Source: Colwellia psychrerythraea
Lineage (GTDB): Bacteria > Pseudomonadota > Gammaproteobacteria > Enterobacterales > Alteromonadaceae
Length of the DNA stretch: 64,000 nt
Direction of reading: 5' to 3'
Assembly: GCA_002163005.1 (NCBI GenBank)
Contig: MAAF01000120.1
Location: forward strand, 62,001-126,000
How positions within the stretch are numbered: the first letter of the stretch is position 1; every line of letters starts with the position of its first letter. Under the pieces are notes generated by a model. The model searched no databases. It was not told the origin of the DNA and saw only the letters and a program-made list of their open reading frames with translations. This document shows positions 17,375 through 26,957 of this stretch, piece by piece. The position numbers and the translations under genes are program-made.

Positions 17375-17635
17375 ATGGCAATAATTGAAATATATACCAA
17401 AGAATACTGTCCCTATTGTACTCATGCTGTTGCTTTATTTAAGAGTAAACAGAGCGAATATAATGAAATTAAGATTGATGGTGATATGGAAATGCGTAGC
17501 ACCATGATTGAACGCAGCAATGGTGGCTATACAGTGCCACAAATATTTATTAATGATGTTCATATTGGCGGTTGCGATCAATTAGTCGCCTTAGAAAGAA
17601 ACAATCAATTAGACGCGCTTTTAGAAGCAAAATAA
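17375..17635 (+). CDS. grxC: Glutaredoxin 3
   Basis: An 86-residue dithiol glutaredoxin that reduces protein disulfides with glutathione. CPYC is at about residues 11-14, the cis-proline loop is TVPQIFIND (about 48-56) and the glutathione-binding end is GGCDQL. The ATG at 17375 fits the family N-terminus and has GAAGAG eight bases upstream; GTG at 17366 and ATG at 17369 would add two or three residues. It lies 55 bases behind yibN and 36 ahead of secB. Confidence 0.95.
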   Translation: MAIIEIYTKEYCPYCTHAVALFKSKQSEYNEIKIDGDMEMRSTMIERSNGGYTVPQIFINDVHIGGCDQLVALERNNQLDALLEAK

Positions 17636-17671
17636 TACATTCAATTAGAAAAAATTATAAAGGAGCCTCTC

Positions 17672-18169
17672 ATGGCTGAAGAAAATAAAGTAGAGAACAG
17701 TGAAGCCGCACAACAATCTCCAGAGTTCGCCATTCAACGTATTTACACTAAAGATGTTTCTTTTGAAACACCTAATTCTCCAGCAGTATTTCAATTAGAA
17801 TGGAAACCAGAAATTAAATTAGATCTGGATACGCGTTCAACTAAGTTAGCTGATAACACTTATGAAGTTGTTCTTTCGGTAACTGTTACCGCTACAGTAG
17901 AAGATAAAACCGCCTTTTTAGCTGAAGTACAGCAAGCGGGTATTTTTACTATTGGTAACTTACCTGAAGCACAATTAGCTCACACGATTGGCGCTTTCTG
18001 CCCAACAACGTTGTTCCCGTATGCTCGTGAAACCGTAGCAAGTTTAGTAAACCGTGGTTCTTTCCCACAATTTAACTTAACACCAGTTAACTTTGAAGGC
18101 TTATATGCTTCATATGTACAACAACGTGCAACACAAGACAGCGCGCCACAAAGCAGCGAAACACACTAG
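17672..18169 (+). CDS. secB: Protein-export chaperone SecB
   Basis: A 165-residue cytosolic chaperone that keeps secretory precursors unfolded and hands them to SecA. The family core is clear: [19 protein letters not shown] (about residues 18-36), then FQLEWKPEI, and [20 protein letters not shown] followed by [11 protein letters not shown] (about 89-120). An unusually strong ribosome binding site (AAGGAG) precedes the ATG. The acidic, variable N-terminus and C-terminus are normal. Confidence 0.97.
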   Translation: MAEENKVENSEAAQQSPEFAIQRIYTKDVSFETPNSPAVFQLEWKPEIKLDLDTRSTKLADNTYEVVLSVTVTATVEDKTAFLAEVQQAGIFTIGNLPEAQLAHTIGAFCPTTLFPYARETVASLVNRGSFPQFNLTPVNFEGLYASYVQQRATQDSAPQSSETH

Positions 18170-18204
18170 TTAGAGTAACATTAGCTATATAAATAGGGTT
18201 GTAT

Positions 18205-19209
18205 ATGTCTTTAACTGCAAAAATCACAGTGTTGGGGGCAGGGTCTTATGGCACCGCTCTAGCAATTTGTTTAGCCAGAAATGGTCATAAAACCTTGTTA
18301 TGGGGACGTGATGTTAATCATGTTGCTGCAATGGAGCAAGATAGAGAAAATAATAAGTATCTTGCCGACTGCCCTTTTCCTGAAAATTTGGCTTTAGAGG
18401 TTGATTTAGCAAAAGCAGTGCAAGCGAGTGATAATCTTTTAGTGGTAGTGCCAAGCCATGCTTTTGCAGATATGCTAAAGCAAATTAAACCGATGTTAAC
18501 AGACAACGCTAAAATTGCTTGGGCGACTAAAGGGCTAGATCCGCAAACCGGTGATTTATTGCAAAATGTTGCAAGAACAGTACTCGGTGATAGTGTGTCT
18601 TTAGCTGTTTTATCTGGCCCAACGTTTGCTAAAGAAATGGCCTCAGGATTACCAACGGCTATTTCGTTATCTTCTGAGGATGATGAGTTTGTTGCTGAAT
18701 TATCTGATTTACTGCATTGTGAAAAACGTTTTCGAGTTTACTCTAATAAAGACTTTATTGGCGTGCAGCTCGGTGGAGCGGTTAAAAATGTTATCGCTAT
18801 CGCCGCAGGTATAGCAGATGGTATTGGCTTTGGCGCAAATGCGCGTACAGCGTTAATTACTCGTGGATTGGCTGAAATGACCCGTTTAGGTTTAGCGTTA
18901 AACGCTGAGCCAGCGACTTTTATGGGTATGGCAGGTTTAGGTGATTTGGTACTGACTTGTACGGATAATCAATCGCGTAATCGCCGATTTGGTTTAGCAT
19001 TAGGCCATGGCAAAGAAGTTGAACAAGCGATAACTGATATCGGTCAAGTCGTTGAAGGTTACCGAAACACTAAAGAAGTTTATATGCTTGCCCAGCGACA
19101 TGATGTTGAAATGCCTATTGTTGAGCAAGTATATCAGGTGCTTTACTGTGGAAAAGATGCCAAGTTAGCAGCAGCTGATTTACTTTCTCGTGATAAGAAG
19201 TTTGAATAA
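18205..19209 (+). CDS. gpsA: Glycerol-3-phosphate dehydrogenase (NAD(P)+)
   Basis: A 334-residue cytosolic enzyme reducing dihydroxyacetone phosphate to sn-glycerol 3-phosphate for phospholipid synthesis. The dinucleotide-binding motif [12 protein letters not shown] is at the N-terminus. GPTFAKE, then [19 protein letters not shown] with the catalytic lysine, and [10 protein letters not shown] follow in order. The ATG at 18205 is chosen over a TTG two codons upstream because AGGG is seven bases before it. In E. coli cysE follows; here a palindromic repeat and trmL on the other strand follow instead. Confidence 0.96.
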   Translation: MSLTAKITVLGAGSYGTALAICLARNGHKTLLWGRDVNHVAAMEQDRENNKYLADCPFPENLALEVDLAKAVQASDNLLVVVPSHAFADMLKQIKPMLTDNAKIAWATKGLDPQTGDLLQNVARTVLGDSVSLAVLSGPTFAKEMASGLPTAISLSSEDDEFVAELSDLLHCEKRFRVYSNKDFIGVQLGGAVKNVIAIAAGIADGIGFGANARTALITRGLAEMTRLGLALNAEPATFMGMAGLGDLVLTCTDNQSRNRRFGLALGHGKEVEQAITDIGQVVEGYRNTKEVYMLAQRHDVEMPIVEQVYQVLYCGKDAKLAAADLLSRDKKFE

Positions 19210-19257
19210 TCTCATCACATTGAAAAGACATACCGTACATAAAGATTGAAAAGAATA

Positions 19258-19416
19258 ATACCAATCAGATTAATTAATGGTTCAAATTTTAATGAGGGTA
19301 AATTTTCAAGAATAAGGCGCTTGATTGAGCAATAGCTGGCTATTGGGATTGAAAGCAACGATGTTATTGAGTATTTAGACCATTTAAAGAGATCACTTAG
19401 TTAGTCTGATTGGTAT
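19258..19416. repeat. 159-bp ATACCAAT palindromic element
   Basis: Terminal inverted repeats of about 20 bp with three mismatches (left ATACCAATCAGATTAATTAA, right ending AGTCTGATTGGTAT) bound a non-coding stretch. It shares its ends with the other ATACCAAT repeats in this window but not the core of the 265-bp elements. It occupies the place where cysE stands in related genomes. Confidence 0.7.
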
Positions 19417-19476
19417 AACTGTAAATTTGGTAATAGTGTGATTTACAGTTATTTTATAATAATTATCTAATTTTCG

Positions 19477-19941
19477 TTATACGGCGTTAGGGAAACCTAG
19501 TTGACGCCATGCATCGTAAACGATTACTGCTGTGGCATTTGACAAATTCATGCTACGACTCTCTTTTAGCATTGGAATTCTAAGTTTATTCTCATCAAGA
19601 ATTTGTGCACGAACTTCCTCGGGTAACCCTGCTGTTTCTGAACCAAATAATAAATAATCACCAGCTGCAAAGCTGATATCACCATAAAAATTATTGGTTT
19701 TGGTGGTAATTGCTAACACACGTTTTGGCTGCTCTTTTTCAATGAAAGCATTGAAGTTTGCATGGCGCTGTATGGCGGCAAATTCATGGTAGTCTAAACC
19801 AGCACGACGTAATTTTTTATCATCTAAATCAAAACCTAATGGTTCTATTAAGTGCAAACGAAAGCCTGAATTTGCACATAAGCGAATTATATTACCGGTA
19901 TTTGGTGGGATTTGGGGTTGAAAAAGAACAACATCTAGCAT
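19477..19941 (-). CDS. trmL: tRNA (cytidine(34)-2'-O)-methyltransferase TrmL
   Basis: A SpoU/TrmD-fold (SPOUT) enzyme of about 154 residues that methylates the wobble ribose of tRNA-Leu species. The N-terminal [20 protein letters not shown] and the C-terminal knot motifs [19 protein letters not shown] and [10 protein letters not shown] are diagnostic. The start is set at ATG 19941 by homology; ATG codons four residues further upstream (19953) are possible, and none has a good ribosome binding site. It is convergent to gpsA across the repeat. Confidence 0.93.
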   Translation of the reverse strand: MLDVVLFQPQIPPNTGNIIRLCANSGFRLHLIEPLGFDLDDKKLRRAGLDYHEFAAIQRHANFNAFIEKEQPKRVLAITTKTNNFYGDISFAAGDYLLFGSETAGLPEEVRAQILDENKLRIPMLKESRSMNLSNATAVIVYDAWRQLGFPNAV

Positions 19942-19979
19942 AACAATCATCATGTAATAAAATTTTTGTTATTATAACG

Positions 19980-20166
19980 AACCTGAACTCCGCTTAATAT
20001 ATATTTATCTAGCCGTAGTACTGCATTGTTAAATTTATTTGCAGCCAGTCAGGTATTGACGCGTAAATTTACCCTGAACTAATAAAAAATATTAAGCTAG
20101 CATTATTACAATAGCTTAGGTGTTATAATTCAATATCTTAACTATCTCTTCAATAGAGTTCAGGTT
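19980..20166. repeat. Palindromic element with AACCTGAACTC ends
   Basis: Perfect 11-bp arms AACCTGAACTC (19980-19990) and GAGTTCAGGTT (20156-20166) enclose about 165 bases. A related CCCTGAACT lies near 20079. It fills most of the gap between trmL and fieF and contains the likely fieF promoter. It may be a second small repeat family; only one copy is seen here. Confidence 0.45.
20101..20129 (+). promoter_or_regulatory. Probable extended -10 promoter for fieF
   Basis: TGTTATAAT (20121-20129) is an extended -10 element with a consensus hexamer. The -35 region (around 20101-20107) is weak, as is usual for this class. The start codon of fieF is about 84 bases downstream. Confidence 0.45.
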
Positions 20167-20212
20167 AACAAGTAAAAACTTTCAGGTTTTAATTTTTCTC
20201 CAAGGATTAGCT

Positions 20213-21118
20213 ATGGCTATAAAAAGCTCAACAGACGATTACGCATTTTGGGTGCGACTAGCGGCAATATTTTCTACTTCTATCGCTTTCATCTTAGTGG
20301 TGATTAAACTGTATGCTTGGTTGGTGACTGACTCTAGTGCCATGCTCGCTTCCACCACTGACTCTATTTTAGATTTGTTTGCTTCGATAATGAGTATTGT
20401 TATCTTGCGCTTTGCTTTAGCTCCTGCGGATAAAGAGCATAGTTTTGGTCACGGTAAAGCTGAAAGTTTAGCTGGGTTGGTGCAAGCCTCATTTGTGCTT
20501 GGTTCTGCCATTATATTAATTTTTAGTGGCGTATCTCGGCTTCTGAATCCACAGGTGATAATACATAGTGAAGTTGCTATTTGGGTAACAATTATCTCTA
20601 TTGTGTTAACACTTATTTTGGTTGCCTTTCAGCGGTACGTAATAAAGCGTACTGGCTCTATTATTATCAGTGGCGATGCATTGCATTATCAATCTGATTT
20701 GTTTTTAAATTTAGGGGTTTTAGCGGCAATTGTTTTGAGTCAAGGCATATGGTTACAAGCCGATGGTGTTTTCACCATACTCGTTGCTCTTTATCTAGTC
20801 TTTGGTGCTGGTCAAATAATGGTTCAAAGTGTTTCTCAGTTAATGGATAGCGAGTTAAGTGATGACGAGTTGTCGCAAATAAAAACTATCGTGTTAAAAC
20901 ATAAACAAGCAATGGGCATTCATGAATTACGCACTAGACAGTCGGGAGTGCAGAAATTTATCCAGTTTCATTTAGAGTTGAGTGATAACTTATCTTTATT
21001 AGAAGCGCACAGTATAGGCGATGAGATTGAAGCTGATATTTGTAGTGCTCTAGCTCCCTGTGAGGTCTTTATTCACCAAGATCCTAGTTCCGTAGTGCAA
21101 AGTGAGCAGTCAAAATAG
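20213..21118 (+). CDS. fieF: Cation diffusion facilitator, FieF/YiiP type
   Basis: A 301-residue inner-membrane metal/proton antiporter exporting divalent iron, zinc or cadmium. Six transmembrane segments fill residues 12-210. The intramembrane metal site is formed by TTDSILDLF (two aspartates) and GDALHYQSDLFLN (the histidine and aspartates), matching the Asp/Asp/His/Asp set of YiiP. The cytosolic C-terminal domain (about 211-301) has the ferredoxin-like fold with HELRTRQSG and FIHQDP. AAGGA precedes the start. Confidence 0.93.
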   Translation: MAIKSSTDDYAFWVRLAAIFSTSIAFILVVIKLYAWLVTDSSAMLASTTDSILDLFASIMSIVILRFALAPADKEHSFGHGKAESLAGLVQASFVLGSAIILIFSGVSRLLNPQVIIHSEVAIWVTIISIVLTLILVAFQRYVIKRTGSIIISGDALHYQSDLFLNLGVLAAIVLSQGIWLQADGVFTILVALYLVFGAGQIMVQSVSQLMDSELSDDELSQIKTIVLKHKQAMGIHELRTRQSGVQKFIQFHLELSDNLSLLEAHSIGDEIEADICSALAPCEVFIHQDPSSVVQSEQSK

Positions 21119-21154
21119 TTTGTTATCTGCTATTTTGAATCGCTTTAAAACGCT

Positions 21155-21190
21155 ATATCAAACGGATTAATAAATTAGTCCGATTGGTAT
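21155..21190. repeat. 36-bp ATACCAAT palindrome
   Basis: Imperfect palindrome beginning ATATCAAACGGATTAATAAA and ending GTCCGATTGGTAT, nearly the reverse complement of the repeat at 4046-4081. It touches the end of the hydrolase gene and may act as a bidirectional transcription end between two convergent genes. Confidence 0.7.
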
Positions 21191-22194
21191 TAGTTATGCT
21201 GTTTAAACCAGGCTAGGCTTTGTATTATCGCACTACTTCTATGATTATCAATCTCAAAAAATAGCTCATGATAGGCGTTATCAATTTTAACCGGTACGCC
21301 ATGTGGACAAGATTGTGGCTGTAAAGTATGTAACTGCTGACAAAAGTCACTTTGTGCTTGTTGGCAAACGACAATATCACCGCTAGCTTGAAGTAACAAA
21401 ATAGGCGTTTTAAGCTGAGTGATCTTAGCGAAAATCTCTTTTTGGGCCGCGATGCTTTGAGCTAACCAGTGAGTAGTAACACCACCAAGTTGGATGGTGT
21501 TATTCTTTTTATATACATCAACAAAGTACTGATAGCGCTTTTTTGAATGAGTTAACCTATTCTCTTGAAAGCTTACAGGGGAGTAGTCTTTTTGCCCTAA
21601 AAAATACCAAGGAGTATTACTGATAATATTATTGAATTTCAGCTTAATGGCTACCAGTATTTTTGCTATGCACTTTGGTAACAAACCAGAATAGAAACCT
21701 AACATCGGTGAAGATATTACTGCTGCTTTAATAGCATTAGGGGAATCTTGCATAAACCGAATAGCAATGGCCCCACCCATTGAATGTGCTAAGAGGTATG
21801 GTTTTACTGAAGACTTTGGCGCCACTATATTTTCAATGAAATACTGTAAATCATCAACATAGTCTTGGAATTTATTAACATAACCTTTATTTGGGCTTGG
21901 AAGCATTCTTCCTGATAGTCCCTGACCTCGATGATCTATGATAAAAATATTGTACCCTTGGCGGTATAAATCATATGACAGTTCTTGGTATTTCAAGTAG
22001 CTTTCACAGCGGCCCGGTACAATGACTATTGTTGGAATCTCTGCTTTTTCTTGAATAAATTGTGCATAGTGTATGGGTACATCATCAACCCCCAAGAATG
22101 AGTCAAACAGGCCTGTTTGCCAAAATAAGGTGATCTCATCTGGAAGGCCGTGTTCGAGGCTACTTTCCGGATTAAACAAATGGTATTTACTCAA
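21190..22194 (-). CDS. Alpha/beta hydrolase, lysophospholipase-like
   Basis: A 334-residue protein resembling PldB and monoacylglycerol lipases. After a strand with VIVPGRCESYLKY comes FIIDHRGQGLSGR. The nucleophile elbow is LAHSMGGAIAI (serine near residue 142), a late aspartate lies in LLQASGDIVV and the catalytic histidine in DNAYHELFFE. No signal peptide is evident, so it probably acts at the inner face of the membrane. The substrate is inferred only from the family. It is monocistronic and faces fieF. Confidence 0.85.
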   Translation of the reverse strand: MSKYHLFNPESSLEHGLPDEITLFWQTGLFDSFLGVDDVPIHYAQFIQEKAEIPTIVIVPGRCESYLKYQELSYDLYRQGYNIFIIDHRGQGLSGRMLPSPNKGYVNKFQDYVDDLQYFIENIVAPKSSVKPYLLAHSMGGAIAIRFMQDSPNAIKAAVISSPMLGFYSGLLPKCIAKILVAIKLKFNNIISNTPWYFLGQKDYSPVSFQENRLTHSKKRYQYFVDVYKKNNTIQLGGVTTHWLAQSIAAQKEIFAKITQLKTPILLLQASGDIVVCQQAQSDFCQQLHTLQPQSCPHGVPVKIDNAYHELFFEIDNHRSSAIIQSLAWFKQHN

Positions 22195-22291
22195 AATATC
22201 CCTTATGTACCTATGGCTAATTGTAGCTATATAATAAAATACAGCGCTAAGATAAGACGAATGGGAGTATTATTTTAATAGTTTTAGTTTA

Positions 22292-24409
22292 CTAGGCATG
22301 CAAACTAAAAGAGAATATTTTTGTCATCTTACTTTCAACCTTGCGGTTATTTATTATAGCAGGGCTAAATCGCCATTTACGAATAGCTGATCGAATAGCT
22401 GATTTGAAATAAATAAGCTTACTTTGTTGGGCGAAACTAATATCTTTTACTTTACCGTCACGATCTATAATGAAATCTACTTTCACTTCCATCTCAAGAC
22501 CACGACGTTTTGCAAGGCTTGGATATACTGGATTAATAGAGTTAAGTAATTTAGCTTCAAATGAGCTTGGTACCTGCATTACTTCTTGTTTAGACTGTGT
22601 CGCCTTTACTGTTAGGCTTTTTCTAGTATTAACTGTGTTTGAGGCTTTATATAACTCACTTTGTTCGGCTAGTTTGTTAATTTCTTGGTTATAAGTAAGT
22701 TGGCGATAAGAGCCTTCTTTGATGGCTAAGTCGTTATCATTTATGAGGGGTAATTGCTTAATATTTTCTTGAGAAGACTTAACTATAGTTGCCTGCGTAT
22801 TGAACTTGTCTGATTGTATCGATCTTTCTGTTAGTTGAACTTGTGGTTTGGTAATAATTAACTGCTGCACTTTAGTTGTCGATTGTAAGCTTTCCTCTGC
22901 TTTAATCAGGTCGGACTTTGTTGAAATAAGTTGAGTTATTATTCTGCTTTTACTCTGAACGGGTACCCCTGCACTCGTTAGTACTCTGTTATATTTATTA
23001 TCATCATCAGTTAGCTGCTGATTACGCTTTATTGTTGCTAGTTGGCTATTCTTAGTTATTTCTTCTGTTTTGATGATGTCTTGAGGAGTACTAACTATTA
23101 AAGGTTCAACAAGAGCCGTCGTTAGTTCATCTTCATTTTTTATTCGCAAAGTCGAAATGCTCTGGTTTTTCTTTAACTCAGGAAGCGAAACATAAGGTAA
23201 TGTTTTTTCGCTGATGAGCAGTTGCTGAGCAATCGAGTCACTTTTTAGTGCTGTCGCCTGATCACCTATGTTGGCTTTAGTAAAACTCATTACTGCAATC
23301 GCAGTGCTAGCAATCTTATTATTACTAATGTTTTGTTCTTGCCATGGGAACTGGTTATTTAACTGTTGAGTAAAAGGCAGGGTCAATAATTGATTCATGC
23401 TCAATAATGCTAGTGCTAACAGTAGGCTTACTGCTGCGAGCCATTTGCTGGTGTTATTTGTTGGCGCACAATGATGATCAACAAGTCGAAGTACTCGCTC
23501 TTTTAAATCACCGCCAGATGCTGCCATTGCCATAGTCGGAATGGTATGGAAGTGACTTTTAGCACATAAAGAGGCGGTATCCGTTAAGGTGTGTGCGTAG
23601 GCAATTGCATCGCCACAATGTTGTACCGCAATATCATCACTACAATACTCCCGTTCATTGCGCATTTGTTTGCCGATCCAATGCACACTCGGATGAAAGA
23701 AAAAGAGCAATTCAATGAGTGTTTGTAAAAAGTTTACTAAATAGTCATGACGGCGAATATGCGCAAGCTCATGTAAAATAAGCATTTCAAGTTGGGCAGC
23801 ATTTAAGCCAGTCACCATACTTGCGGGTAGTAATACTACAGGTTTTAACCATCCTATTGCCATAGGTACTTCAGCTTTCAATGAAATAAGTAACGTTGGC
23901 GTTTTAGCTAATTTTATTTGTTTGGCCAATTCATCAAAGCGGACAGATAAAGCCAAAGATGGAGCGATACTCGAATGCATGGGTAAGTTATTTACATTAC
24001 GAATCTCAATGAGTAGTTTGCTAGAAAGAATCGCAATGGTCGCTAGCCAAAGTAATGAGAGGTAAGGTAATGAGTAGGCTAAAATTGAGGGTAACAATTC
24101 TTGATAAGTTAACAAGGCACTTTGCTGGGTTAGCTCATTTACTAAACTCGTAAGGGGAATGGGGCTGAGATAACTATTTATACCAGAGCTTGTGTTAGGA
24201 TAAACCATGGTAAAGGTCAGTACGGCAAGTATCGCATTTGTTAACATTGCAAACGTTGCTAGTGTATAACGCAGCTTTGATTTGTTTTTATCAATGATAA
24301 ATAACAAGGACTTTAAGATAAGCGCCACCAGTAAACCTTGCCATAAAAAATGCACTAAGGTTAGCGATAAGCTATATAAAAAAGGGCTGTTAAATAATTG
24401 CTCAAACAT
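22292..24409 (-). CDS. BlaR1-type M56 metallopeptidase with C-terminal TonB domain
   Basis: A 705-residue membrane protein. The N-terminal part (about residues 1-350) has several transmembrane helices and an M56 peptidase, with zinc motif HELAHIRRHD (about 213-222) and the downstream glutamate region NEREYCSDD (about 251-259). Instead of a beta-lactam sensor, it continues as a long low-complexity periplasmic linker (about 350-610) and ends with a TonB C-terminal domain (NPVYPSLAKRRG to the end). It is 18 bases behind blaI-like gene 24428-24808, so it likely cleaves that repressor. The TonB end suggests an envelope partner; the inducer is unknown. Confidence 0.85.
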   Translation of the reverse strand: MFEQLFNSPFLYSLSLTLVHFLWQGLLVALILKSLLFIIDKNKSKLRYTLATFAMLTNAILAVLTFTMVYPNTSSGINSYLSPIPLTSLVNELTQQSALLTYQELLPSILAYSLPYLSLLWLATIAILSSKLLIEIRNVNNLPMHSSIAPSLALSVRFDELAKQIKLAKTPTLLISLKAEVPMAIGWLKPVVLLPASMVTGLNAAQLEMLILHELAHIRRHDYLVNFLQTLIELLFFFHPSVHWIGKQMRNEREYCSDDIAVQHCGDAIAYAHTLTDTASLCAKSHFHTIPTMAMAASGGDLKERVLRLVDHHCAPTNNTSKWLAAVSLLLALALLSMNQLLTLPFTQQLNNQFPWQEQNISNNKIASTAIAVMSFTKANIGDQATALKSDSIAQQLLISEKTLPYVSLPELKKNQSISTLRIKNEDELTTALVEPLIVSTPQDIIKTEEITKNSQLATIKRNQQLTDDDNKYNRVLTSAGVPVQSKSRIITQLISTKSDLIKAEESLQSTTKVQQLIITKPQVQLTERSIQSDKFNTQATIVKSSQENIKQLPLINDNDLAIKEGSYRQLTYNQEINKLAEQSELYKASNTVNTRKSLTVKATQSKQEVMQVPSSFEAKLLNSINPVYPSLAKRRGLEMEVKVDFIIDRDGKVKDISFAQQSKLIYFKSAIRSAIRKWRFSPAIINNRKVESKMTKIFSFSLHA

Positions 24410-24427
24410 AGTTAAAGTTTAGTTGTC

Positions 24428-24808
24428 CTACTTTTCTAAAGAGTTGAGTAACTGGCGAATATCATTAATTTCTTGCTCGCTAGTTGAGTCGTCAATAGCA
24501 CGCATTACTAACTTTGAGGTAGAGCCACCAAAGGCTTTACTAATTAAGTCTTTAATAAGTGATGATTGGGTTTGTGTTTGGCTGTTTGCAGCAGCATACA
24601 CATGGGCACGATTACTTTCATCACGGATGACCAGTGACTTTTCATGCATAATTTGAAGTATTTTTAATACGGTAGTGTAGCCTGTTTTTTGCGTTATGCT
24701 AACTACATCATGAACTTGTCTTACAGTCGCAGGACCCATATTCCAAAGCACATTAAGTAAAGTTAACTCAGCCTGTGTGGGTTTTACTGTGGAATTTTCT
24801 TGCGCCAT
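24428..24808 (-). CDS. BlaI/MecI/CopY family repressor
   Basis: A 126-residue winged-helix DNA-binding protein. The N-terminal domain (LTLLNVLWNMGPATVRQVHD, about residues 15-34) and wing region (TGYTTVLKILQIMHEKSLV) match BlaI, and the C-terminal helices serve for dimerisation and proteolytic control. Families of this kind repress their own operon until the membrane peptidase partner cleaves them. The partner here is the next gene. AAGGG stands before the ATG. A 55-bp dyad lies 42 bases upstream. Confidence 0.9.
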   Translation of the reverse strand: MAQENSTVKPTQAELTLLNVLWNMGPATVRQVHDVVSITQKTGYTTVLKILQIMHEKSLVIRDESNRAHVYAAANSQTQTQSSLIKDLISKAFGGSTSKLVMRAIDDSTSEQEINDIRQLLNSLEK

Positions 24809-24850
24809 GTACGTGTCCCTTATTTAATTGTTTTAGTTATACTTTTATTG

Positions 24851-24905
24851 AATATAAGTGTTAGAGGAGATACGAATTTGATCGTATTTCCTCTAAGCTT
24901 ATATT
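24851..24905. promoter_or_regulatory. Long dyad between psd and the blaI-like gene
   Basis: Nested inverted repeats: outer AATATAAG and CTTATATT, inner AGAGGAGATACGA and TCGTATTTCCTCT (one mismatch in 13), around a six-base centre. It is 50 bases behind the psd stop and 42 bases ahead of the repressor start. It could be a psd terminator without a T run, or an operator for the repressor. It does not look like the classical TACA/TGTA BlaI operator. Confidence 0.55.
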
Positions 24906-24954
24906 GAGTACACTAAATGAGCAACAGTTTTGTTTGTTGACCGTTTTTCGGTAA

Positions 24955-25848
24955 CTATTTTCCGCTCTTATCTAGTGCAGCGTAAATTTCACCAAGACGA
25001 GTGACAGTACCTGGGCCAGCATCAGTTGCAAATTCACTAAGCATCTTAGGGGCGAAGGTACTAATAACAGTCGAACCTAGTTTAAAGCGACCCATCTCAT
25101 CACCCTTATCAAAAGTAATCGCCTCAGCCCCATCTTTAGGATACTGCCATCTGAATATGTCTTTTCCTGCGGGAGGAGTAACAGTACCTGCCCAAGTTGT
25201 TTCTATACTGGCAACAATAGTTGCACCGACTAATACCAGAGCGAGTTCACCCATTTCAGTATCAAAAATGGCAACTACGCGTTCATTCCTAGCAAAAAGA
25301 TCGGGTACATTTTGAGCCGTTAGCGGGTTAACTGAGAATAGCTCACCTGGCACATAAATCATTTCGCGTAAGGTGCCAGCCATTGGCATGTGGATACGGT
25401 GATAATCTTTTGGTGCTAGATAGATACAAGAGAATTTTCCGCCTTGAAAAGGTGCTGCCGTTTTTTCGTCACCACCGAGCAAAGAGGTTAAGCTATAATT
25501 GAAACCTTTTGCTTGAATTAGTTGCCCGTCAATAATATCTCCTTGTTGGCTGATCGCACCATCAACGGGATAACATATTGTATTCTCATCTTTATCAATA
25601 ATTCGAGCACCTTCTTCTAATTCACGGGTGAAAAAGTTATTGAAGGTATCAAAGTCGTTAGCCTTTTTAAGCTTAGCTTCATTCATATTAATGCCATAAG
25701 CCTTAATAAACATACTGATAAGCTGAGTGGTTAACCAACCCATTTTTGCAGCGGCTAACTTGCCAACTAAACGTGAAATGGCGTGTTTAGGCATAATATA
25801 CTGCAAGGTAATTTTAATTTTATCGCTAAGACTATTTTGTGAAGACAC
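24955..25848 (-). CDS. psd: Phosphatidylserine decarboxylase
   Basis: A 297-residue inner-membrane-associated enzyme making phosphatidylethanolamine. It is synthesised as a proenzyme and cleaves itself at the LGST motif ([10 protein letters not shown], about residues 251-260), turning the serine into the pyruvoyl cofactor. Other family parts include [33 protein letters not shown] and GELFSVNP. It follows rsgA with 10 bases between, the usual order rsgA-psd in gammaproteobacteria. Confidence 0.97.
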   Translation of the reverse strand: MSSQNSLSDKIKITLQYIMPKHAISRLVGKLAAAKMGWLTTQLISMFIKAYGINMNEAKLKKANDFDTFNNFFTRELEEGARIIDKDENTICYPVDGAISQQGDIIDGQLIQAKGFNYSLTSLLGGDEKTAAPFQGGKFSCIYLAPKDYHRIHMPMAGTLREMIYVPGELFSVNPLTAQNVPDLFARNERVVAIFDTEMGELALVLVGATIVASIETTWAGTVTPPAGKDIFRWQYPKDGAEAITFDKGDEMGRFKLGSTVISTFAPKMLSEFATDAGPGTVTRLGEIYAALDKSGK

Positions 25849-25858
25849 TCATTTTTCC

Positions 25859-26917
25859 TTAATTATTAAAGCGTGAGGTTAATTTGTTATCATTGAGGCT
25901 GGCTAAGATACGTTGAAAACTTGCTAAACGAACTGGATTGATTTGTTCATTTTTTCCAGCAGCTATTAGCGCACAACCAGGATCTGTTTGGTGTTTACAA
26001 TCTCTAAATTTGCATAAGCCAAGGAATTCGGAGAACTCAATAAAACCATGGCAAACTTGTTCTGGCGTTAAATGCCATAATCCAAATTCACGAATACCTG
26101 GTGAGTCAATTAAATCCCCCCCTTCATTAAAGTGGTATAAGCGTGCCACTGTAGTGGTATGTTGCCCTAATCCTGAGTTATCCGAGACTTCTTTTGTTAA
26201 TATCCCTAAATCTGGCATGAGAGCATTAACTAAGGTTGATTTCCCTACTCCAGACTGACCAACAAAAATACTGGTATGTTGGGCAAGCTGCATTTTTAGT
26301 TCACTTATGCCATCGCGAGATTTACTGCTAGCGTAAAGCACTTGATAACCAATATCTTGATAAATTTTCAACTGCTTGGCTATATTCTCTTGTTCGTCAG
26401 AGCTAATACTGTCTAACAAGTCAGTTTTATTCAGCACAATAACAGGGGTAATACCCGTTTGCTCTGCAGCCACTAAGTAGCGGTCAATAATATCGCTATT
26501 AAAAACAGGTAACACTGAAGAGACAATGAGAATTTGACTGATATTGGCCGCAATTGGCTTAACACCATCATAAACATCTGGACGACTTAGCACAGAATCA
26601 CGGTCATGTACTGCCTCTATTATGCCAGTGATACTATGTTGGGTTTCTTTGCCGAGACGCCATAGCACTTTATCACCACAGACAAGTGAGGCAATGGAGC
26701 GGCGTAAATTACAGCGAAATATTTCACCAAGATCGTTCTCGACATCTGCATGTTGGCCAAACCGACTAATAATAACGCCTTGTTGAGGAGCTCCTAAGTC
26801 GTCATCATCCCATTGCACCTTATCTTTATTTCTAGTAGTTTTACCTTGCAATTTTTTATCATGATTGGCTTTAATGCGCCTTTGCTGACCTTTGGTCAGT
26901 TTTTTTACCTTAGACAA
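25859..26917 (-). CDS. rsgA: Small ribosomal subunit biogenesis GTPase RsgA
   Basis: A 352-residue circularly permuted GTPase that checks late 30S maturation. After a basic N-terminus and an OB domain come VLNKTDLLD (G4), then GQSGVGKSTLVNAL (P-loop, about residues 219-232) and DSPGIREFGLW (G3). The C-terminal zinc site is CKFRDCKHQTDPGCAL. The length and order are normal. It is divergent from orn, as in E. coli. Confidence 0.97.
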   Translation of the reverse strand: MSKVKKLTKGQQRRIKANHDKKLQGKTTRNKDKVQWDDDDLGAPQQGVIISRFGQHADVENDLGEIFRCNLRRSIASLVCGDKVLWRLGKETQHSITGIIEAVHDRDSVLSRPDVYDGVKPIAANISQILIVSSVLPVFNSDIIDRYLVAAEQTGITPVIVLNKTDLLDSISSDEQENIAKQLKIYQDIGYQVLYASSKSRDGISELKMQLAQHTSIFVGQSGVGKSTLVNALMPDLGILTKEVSDNSGLGQHTTTVARLYHFNEGGDLIDSPGIREFGLWHLTPEQVCHGFIEFSEFLGLCKFRDCKHQTDPGCALIAAGKNEQINPVRLASFQRILASLNDNKLTSRFNN

Positions 26918-26957
26918 GTGACTTATTCATACGATTTAATTTGATCCAACATTTAAT

